The translations under genes were made by a program, and so were the position numbers. From positions 1 to 10,311 of the forward strand of contig UZAE01015052.1 in NCBI GenBank assembly GCA_900617975.1: a stretch of DNA of 10,311 nucleotides, given 5' to 3'. The number at the start of each line of letters is the position of its first letter. Position 1 is the first letter of the stretch. Shown piece after piece: positions 1 through 6,016 of the stretch. Below the pieces are notes generated by a model. That model was given only the letters and a program-made list of their open reading frames with translations, was not told the DNA's origin and did not search any database. Source of the DNA: Rodentolepis nana (taxonomy: Eukaryota; Platyhelminthes; Cestoda; Cyclophyllidea; Hymenolepididae).

Positions 1-276
1 GATTATCAATCTACAATAATGTTGCTATGTCCGGAACTACAGAAAATTTAAAGAAATATTTTTTTACAAAATGGCGACTGTCTTTCAAAATAAATCATTT
101 TAGAACCACTTTTTTGAACATTCTTCGATCTTTTAAAATAGTAAAAATAAAAATTTTAAGATAGCCGCAGTTCCGGACATAGACAAGTCCTTAAAAAAGA
201 CTCTCTTAAAAGTTCAAGTAAATCGTTTCTACAGAATATGAGAAATCGTGGGTATCAGATTCAAAAAAAACAGTTT
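1..276. repeat. 276-bp perfect direct repeat, copy 1
   Basis: By eye this segment is identical base for base to 829-1104, an offset of 828. It may start before the window. It carries an internal inverted repeat: CTATGTCCGGAACT at 25-38 is the exact reverse complement of 169-182. No coding capacity is seen. The copy ends exactly before the single N at 277, so this may be a duplicated mobile repeat or an assembly overlap. Identity over a 276-bp noncoding stretch implies a recent duplication or an artefact. Confidence 0.95.
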
Positions 277-316
277 NACTTAAGACGCCCTAATTCATTA
301 GTATTGTAGATTGATA
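4..316. repeat. Nested inverted repeats (foldback/MITE-like)
   Basis: The 15 nt at 4-18 (TATCAATCTACAATA) are the exact reverse complement of 302-316, enclosing the second inverted pair 25-38/169-182. The outer arm recurs at 832-846 in the second repeat copy. Nested inverted arms around AT-rich noncoding DNA are typical of non-autonomous foldback or MITE elements. No transposase is present and I could not define target-site duplications. The N at 277 lies between the arms, so the intact element length is unsure. Confidence 0.5.
277..277. other. Single ambiguous base at a repeat boundary
   Basis: This is the only N in the window. It lies exactly at the base after the first copy of the 276-bp repeat, where the two copies stop matching. 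That coincidence suggests a contig join or an unresolved repeat edge rather than a random low-quality base. Confidence 0.8.
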
Positions 317-828
317 TTGAGCTCTTTGATTGAAAAGTATTTCGGCAGCGTCAAAAATGTAATTCCATCGTTTTGATAAATGCTCAGAGAAACTATTGAA
401 CCTATTAACTCAAAATCATTATCAGCCTTACATTGCACGTTTCCAACCGCATGAGATGGCATGCTGTAATTATGCTAGTGTAGAAATATCTACAAGTGAA
501 AAGTATAAGGCATAAAGAGTACCTTCAAAAAGAGTATATTTGACAACTATGTAAACCAATTCACGAAGGTAATACTTCAAATAAATGTTTGGATTTATAT
601 TTTCAAAGTAAGGGGATATTCTGGTCTAGAGACATGAATTTCAGGTCATTTTTGAAGTGCAGTAATAAAATCGATCTTTTATTTAGAAATAATTTTTAAA
701 AATTTTTTATTCACCTTAGACGCATACAAAAAAATAAAAAATGAAGAAATGGGGCGTCTCAAAATATGGCGCATGACCGTACCCACAATTTTAACTTTCC
801 AAGCAATCTGAAATCAAAAAATAAAAAA
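317..828. other. No gene; AT-rich spacer between repeat copies
   Basis: No open frame of note and no RNA gene seen. Short related motifs occur at both edges of the spacer region: GACGCCC near 284-290 and GGGGCGTCT near 751-759. They are in inverted orientation and might be ends of a small element. Confidence 0.5.
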
Positions 829-1104
829 GATTATCAATCTACAATAATGTTGCTATGTCCGGAACTACAGAAAATTTAAAGAAATATTTTTTTACAAAAT
901 GGCGACTGTCTTTCAAAATAAATCATTTTAGAACCACTTTTTTGAACATTCTTCGATCTTTTAAAATAGTAAAAATAAAAATTTTAAGATAGCCGCAGTT
1001 CCGGACATAGACAAGTCCTTAAAAAAGACTCTCTTAAAAGTTCAAGTAAATCGTTTCTACAGAATATGAGAAATCGTGGGTATCAGATTCAAAAAAAACA
1101 GTTT
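829..1104. repeat. 276-bp perfect direct repeat, copy 2
   Basis: This is the second identical copy of 1-276, with the 14-nt inverted repeat now at 853-866 and 997-1010. After 1104 the sequence continues as TTGAGAAAAACGCG, whereas after copy 1 it continues as N then ACTTAAGACGCC, so the two right flanks are unrelated. The left flank is A-rich. Confidence 0.95.
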
Positions 1105-1167
1105 TGAGAAAAACGCGTTTTAATTTTCAAGTTAATTTTTTGCAGTCTTAGTCATAAAATTATATTT

Positions 1168-1530
1168 TTATCTTAAATTATTCAATCTGCATTCCTGCGG
1201 CATACATCGGGCCTTCCTCAACTTCGAAAAAATATTGTCGGCGTCTTTGTTTTCTATCCGAGCAATTCTGGCCTCCGTTGATGCACTGGATGTTCGTTTC
1301 TTGGAGCGGTCGATCCGAGCTTTGTCTGGTCTGATAGCAAATGCATGCGCTTCTAAACCAATTTTCACTAGGATAATCGTCCACATCTTCAATATTGGTA
1401 TAAAGCCTTCATTAAAAATACACACAGCAATAAATATTGCAATTTCAATGATCCGAGACCCGGAATGAATGTGCTTTGGAGCGAAAGTCCATATCAGCGA
1501 GTTTCGAGATTCATTATTATTTTGAGTTTC
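1168..1530 (-). CDS. Possible coding exon, frame uncertain, function unknown
   Basis: This island is visibly less AT-rich than its surroundings and is open for a long way in more than one frame. Frame A on the minus strand is open for 120 codons between a splice-like acceptor (TTGGGTTAG, just above 1530) and TAA at 1168. It has a hydrophobic stretch (IIEIAIFIAVCIF) followed by a basic Arg/Lys/Ala-rich tail. Frame B (minus, about 1178-1407) reads an acidic start (NIEDVDDYPSENW), CINGGQNC, a basic KQRRRQ run and a terminus GPMYAAGMQIE followed by TAA, with more natural-looking codon use. The two cannot both be the main product of a simple exon. I recognise neither. No canonical AATAAA lies just downstream. 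It could be the last exon of a gene starting to the right, or a fossil fragment next to the repeat. Confidence 0.3.
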   Translation of the reverse strand, partial: ETQNNNESRNSLIWTFAPKHIHSGSRIIEIAIFIAVCIFNEGFIPILKMWTIILVKIGLEAHAFAIRPDKARIDRSKKRTSSASTEARIARIENKDADNIFSKLRKARCMPQECRLNNLR

Positions 1531-1807
1531 CTAACCCAAATATCGAATCAATAACTCTACTGATGATAAACTTCGAAGGATTTGTCAACTGCATTGAAAT
1601 GCAATTTTGAACCCGAGTCCGCGTTGGGCCTTTCTTGAAAATATAATCTCGTTGTTGTATAGTGTACAGGAAATAAACGAAGAAATCGCTGAAAAGTCCG
1701 TGAAAAACTTTAAAACACAGTAGCCGTAATCATTATCTATATTTACTTCTTCACCATTTTATTTCCTCTATTTTGCTTGTAATGCAATCGTAAAACTGGT
1801 ATTTTCC

Positions 1808-1833
1808 TGTTCCGTAAATCAATTTCCGTGAAA

Positions 1834-1886
<53 letters not shown>

Positions 1887-1893
1887 CGGAACA
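1808..1893. repeat. AT microsatellite inside an inverted repeat
   Basis: An alternating AT tract with one CA interruption fills 1836-1885. It is flanked by TGTTCCGT (1808-1815) and its exact reverse complement ACGGAACA (1886-1893). The block could extrude as a long cruciform. No gene association is visible. Confidence 0.85.
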
Positions 1894-3448
1894 AAAGGGT
1901 TTACTAAGAAATATAGTTTTGGGTAGTCGGAGAACCCATTATGTCTTTTGTTCGATTAATTGCAGCCCAATCAATTTGGATCCCTGCTCAGAAGAATACT
2001 TATATCACCAAAAATAATTTGAATTCATGAAAATCCTCTCATAGACATATTCTTAATCGACACCTTAATTGGCCTAAAAAAAAAGTGATAAAATAGTTTC
2101 AGAGGGTGATTTCCCCTCCCTTAGGAGGAAAGGCTAATTTCCACTCTTTTCAAAATTCTGACACAGCATGATAAACGATCGAAGCCATGCCACGTGGAAG
2201 TTGTTTTGAAAATATCTGAAATATCACTTTTGACATGTAGGCGACCGTCTTCGTTAAAATTATACATGTATATATTTCGATTTTACGATTTGTTTTAGGT
2301 TGCGTCATCGTATTGCTTAATTTGAGTTACACCTTAATTAATTTATCTCGATGTCAAAATCCTCTACATGAGGAAAATTGGCATATGAGGCCATACCTCT
2401 TAAGGGAGTTTTAATTGTAAAAATGCTGTATGGGACACGGTCAGCAAGCAATTTTTTCGTAACTTCAACCTTTTAATGTTTATTACTTGTTCATGTCTTA
2501 GATGGCTTCAGCAATGTTTAAATATTTTACTCACAAAATTATTCGGCCTCACGGTACACGCACCATTACCTTCTATCGCACATAGACATTTTTACTTTAA
2601 CAGTGTGATAACTGAGTGCATCAGTTAATGCAATTTGACTCTCATGATAAAATGTGCTCTTGAGTTTTCTAATTAGGATCAGAATAGGATTTCACTTGTT
2701 TATCTTATAAAATCGATTTAATATATTAAAAATAAGCTCAAAATTATTGTATGTATTTTATATATCCCTATTTTAATTTAATGTGTTGAGCACATTTCAA
2801 GATTTGCTGTAAAATTTGAAGATTCATTGAGAGTTTACAGAAGTGACTAAGTGAAACCAAAATCATTTTCTATTAATTGTCATAAAAAGTCCATGCAATT
2901 GTTTCAACAATTGCGCAACAAGATTTCTTCCTCAAAACTGTAGTTGATAAATAAGAATCGGCGTTCTGTTAATCAGAGGTGTTCAATATTTATTGCATAG
3001 ATGTTGGCTGTATCAGACTGTTGCAAAATTAAAGTTATTTAGTTTTATTAATAAGTTGCCTTCGTTAAATTATTGAATATCATGGTGTTTGTGTGGTTAA
3101 GAAAAATAAATATCAATTTACCCAAGAAAACAAATAAATAACGTACCAAAAATTAATAACCTAATTATAGAGTTTTACATCTATGCAAAAGCCAGTTGAG
3201 GAGAAACAGTTGGTTAATACTTGAATGGAGCAAGAAGAAATATTAAAACAATTCAAGTGGCAAATTTGGTGGCACATTTTATTTGGACATACCGTGTGAA
3301 TACCTGAATTTGATCAACTTGAAATGTTTAAATTTATAAGTATTGACTATGCTGCTTTATATAAAACATAATTCAAATAAAATTCTATAAATATTTTTAA
3401 CCTGAATGATCAACATTTCTATTTAAGCGAATACAAATATTATATCTA
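1894..3448. other. No gene seen; AT-rich intergenic sequence
   Basis: All frames are closed at short intervals. Only short structures are visible, for example AAATGTGCTC near 2650 and its inverse GAGCACATTT near 2788, which may be ends of a small degenerate foldback repeat. No tRNA or other RNA gene recognised. Confidence 0.5.
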
Positions 3449-3565
3449 TTACATGGTCTTGCGCTTGTTGGTGAAAAGGTGAACATAAAAGAGCACATGA
3501 TTCACAGTAAATGGAAATAAACCGATTGCAGACGGGTTTCCAACCCAAGTTACCTCAGTCTCCAT
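3449..3565 (-). other. 38-codon open frame within repeat copy 1
   Basis: A minus-strand frame starts METEVTWVGNPSA and ends NKRKTM before TAA. It overlaps the tandem repeat. The related frame in copy 2 starts MKTEANWVGNPSA but stops after about 21 codons. Such short frames recur inside dispersed repeats and may be annotated spuriously as proteins. I think it is probably not a gene. The shared VGNPSA stretch shows only that the DNA is duplicated. Confidence 0.3.
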
Positions 3566-3690
3566 ACTAGTAACTATTTTCTGAAGGTGAGCTTTGAGTC
3601 GTATTCATTCACTGAAAAAGAGATCTCTTATAATTGCTTGCATATCACATAAATCTTATGAATTGAGGTTCAAAACAAAGTATTAAAACG
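3471..3690. repeat. Tandem dispersed-type repeat, copy 1
   Basis: This segment aligns with 3702-3887. Shared landmarks in order are GGTGAACATAAAAG, CACATGATTCACAGTAAATG, GACGGGTTTCCAACCCAA, CTCAGTC, AGAGATCTCTT, AAATCTTATGAAT and GAGGTTCAAAACAAAGT. The palindrome-like cores AGAGATCTCT and GGGTTTCCAACCC are kept in both. The copies differ by substitutions and by a deletion of roughly 40 bases in copy 2, so this is an old duplication. Confidence 0.85.
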
Positions 3691-3701
3691 CGATCGATGG
3701 T

Positions 3702-3887
3702 GTGAAGGTGAACATAAAAGTGCACATGATTCACAGTAAATGAAAAATAAACCAATTGGCTGACGGGTTTCCAACCCAATTCGCCTCAGTCTTCATACAA
3801 GAAACAATTAACTGAGGAAGAGATCTCTTCCTAACATAAAACATATAAATCTTATGAATAGAGGTTCAAAACAAAGTGGTACAACGC
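3702..3887. repeat. Tandem dispersed-type repeat, copy 2
   Basis: This is the diverged second copy of 3471-3690, starting GTGAAGGTGAACATAAAAG and ending in GGTTCAAAACAAAGTGGTACAACGCC. The minus-strand small frame that is open in copy 1 is interrupted by a stop here. No protein function is implied. Confidence 0.85.
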
Positions 3888-4927
3888 CAACAAATAAATT
3901 CATTTACAATTATTACTTCGTAGAATTTGTGATCATTAAACCATTATGTTAATTTTCATTGCTTTAGAGATTACGTCAAGTAAATAGGAAGGAAATATGG
4001 TGCAATTATTTAAGCATTCGCACGACTAATGTTGCTCAATGCTTTCGTCTATTCTCTGGGATAAATAAGTGTCCCACTTGAAGAAAGAGCTTCAAATAGG
4101 ATGATGCAGATTGCTATGCTAATGTAACAACACCATCAGATAAATCAAGCCAATTAAAGTTGATGCTTTCAATTTTTGACACGCAACTATTCCCTTATCA
4201 ATCTGTTTCTCCTTTTTTTGTGCTTTCAGTATCTCGACAGTAAAGTAGATGACCTTGACATTGACATATATTTTAAAAAAGTTTAGCTGATGGATAAGGA
4301 GAAAATTTATTTAAAAACTCTGTAGTAAGTGTATCGGTATTGATTTGATTTACGATCCATATAGATTGTCAATCTCTTCAAGTATGCATGGCATTGAATT
4401 TTCTTTAGAAATTGACGAGAATCAGCAAAAATTTTGCAATCCCTCAATGCAGCCAAATGTTCAAAGAACATTACGTCTTATTCATTTCATTCACCTAAAC
4501 AAACGGCTCCCAATTCATTTACGATAACTCTCCAGCACACATTCTACTTTATTTTATTTGTAGTAATTCTCTGAATGTAATATAGATTAATGATCAATTC
4601 ATGTTTATTCAATTCAATTATAGTATTTAAGGGGATCGAAAAATCGATTGGTCAGAGAATAGGTTATCAGAGATATAATTGCGTACACCATGCGTCGAGT
4701 TAATGTCATTATTTGAAAATCCAGTGAGTGATTCCAACAGCACCTAAAAGAAGTTTTACTTCATCAGGAAATGATTAATGGAGAAAATCAAAAACAAAAG
4801 AAATTGTTTTAGAAAATGCGAAACTTGCTTGAGACGATGGACCCAACTACGCAACCTATTTCACAGTGTAAACAAATTTTTAAGCCAATTCTTTCTAACA
4901 GCAAGTTCTAACAGTTAGCTAAAAAAT
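3888..4927. other. No confident gene; may hold 3' end or introns of the minus-strand gene
   Basis: Frames are short and AT-rich. If the micro-exon gene to the right extends beyond 5083, further exons or its 3' UTR could lie here, but I found no further exon with both a strong donor and a strong acceptor. One weak 21-nt phase 1-1 candidate lies near 4527-4547. No RNA gene seen. Confidence 0.4.
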
Positions 4928-4956
4928 TTACTTAATTAAGGAAGGATAATATTCCG
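4928..4956 (-). CDS. Candidate terminal exon of the micro-exon gene
   Basis: Reading on the minus strand after an AG at 4957-4958, the phase-1 frame gives nine codons, reading EYYPSLIK after the split first codon and ending in TAA at 4928-4930. It would close the reading frame carried from the exon at 5083-5112 across a 126-nt intron. The acceptor has a poor, purine-rich tract and no AATAAA follows nearby, so this is only the nearest compatible stop. The true 3' end may be elsewhere. Confidence 0.22.
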
Positions 4957-5978
4957 CTAATAGTTCTCTTTCTATCAATTACTTTAAAATGAAAGGGGTC
5001 TTATGTCATTTTGAACTCATGTGATTCAAACACCGGTTTAAATAATGCTTTGTAGTTTAATCATTTTTCTCATCGCACTTACCAACGCTCGTTATAGTTA
5101 TCGGTTGACATTCTAAAAGGAAATGTTTTCTTATTTTTTTATCATTATATGCAAATTAAGCATTGTAAATATGTAAAACAAAGCAAGTAAACGGTGATTG
5201 AGAATTTCATAACCCCCCCCCCCTCTCTTTGTCGTATGAAATGAATCAAATGTTTTCCACGAAGTCTAAAATTTATTGAATTTAATATGCGAATCCCTAA
5301 ATCATGAAAAATAATTTATTAAATAATTAAATGCATTTTGAGGAAATTTAATGAATGGATTGAACTATTTTTAAGATAAATGAAATTAAGAACATTCAGG
5401 GAAATACTCTCGAGAGGAAGTGAAAAAGCGTTTGAATATTAGACACATACTAAAACGCGTTGAAACCTACGATTTCTTAGAAATACTTACCAGAAATCGT
5501 TGTTGTTACTTGTTGTTGCCCTGAAAAATTGCAATTTTGAATCTCATAAACAATCTGCAATGTTGGGCGGCCCTTCATCTATTTATAACTTTATTGCAAA
5601 TTGCCCTACCCTTGCCTTATGCTATAATTCTAATGCTCGCTGCGACTGTACTCACTCCAGGCAATGATAATTTTATTTAACACTCGAGCGAATTTGAAAA
5701 TGCTTTAATGTTTGGACACATATTTATGCGCGATGAAACTTACGATTTCCAAAAAAAATACTTACCAGGATTCGTTGTCGTTTCTTGCCGATACTCTGAA
5801 AAATTTGCTTATATGAAAACTTTGTTAAAATCATAGGCCAATTCAAATTATTTGCATGAAACGTTCAAACTTTACTTAACTTTCAAAACCCTCAATATAG
5901 TTAATGACGAAATGGTACTTACTTTGACATTCGATAACATCTGGTGAAATGCCTAAAAAAGACGATTTTTGGAAGTGA

Positions 5979-6016
<38 letters not shown>

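Noticed and set aside
1235..1468. Plus-strand 77-codon frame as a membrane protein
   Set aside because: Hydrophobicity is what is expected from the antisense of the opposite-strand frames, and there is no supporting start or splice context.
4345..4527. Plus-strand 60-codon open frame
   Set aside because: No ATG start at the frame's beginning, no motif, no splice context and low-complexity neighbours. Probably chance.
4527..4547. A 21-nt phase 1-1 candidate exon encoding ECVLESY on the minus strand
   Set aside because: Donor GTAAAT is fair but the acceptor follows a purine-rich tract (AAATAAAGTAG). Not convincing without transcript data.
5656..5682. A 27-nt phase 1-1 candidate micro-exon on the minus strand with donor GTGAGT
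   Set aside because: The acceptor (AATTCGCTCGAG) has no good pyrimidine tract, the length is not 30 and the encoded block does not resemble the others. It sits inside intron 7 and may be chance.
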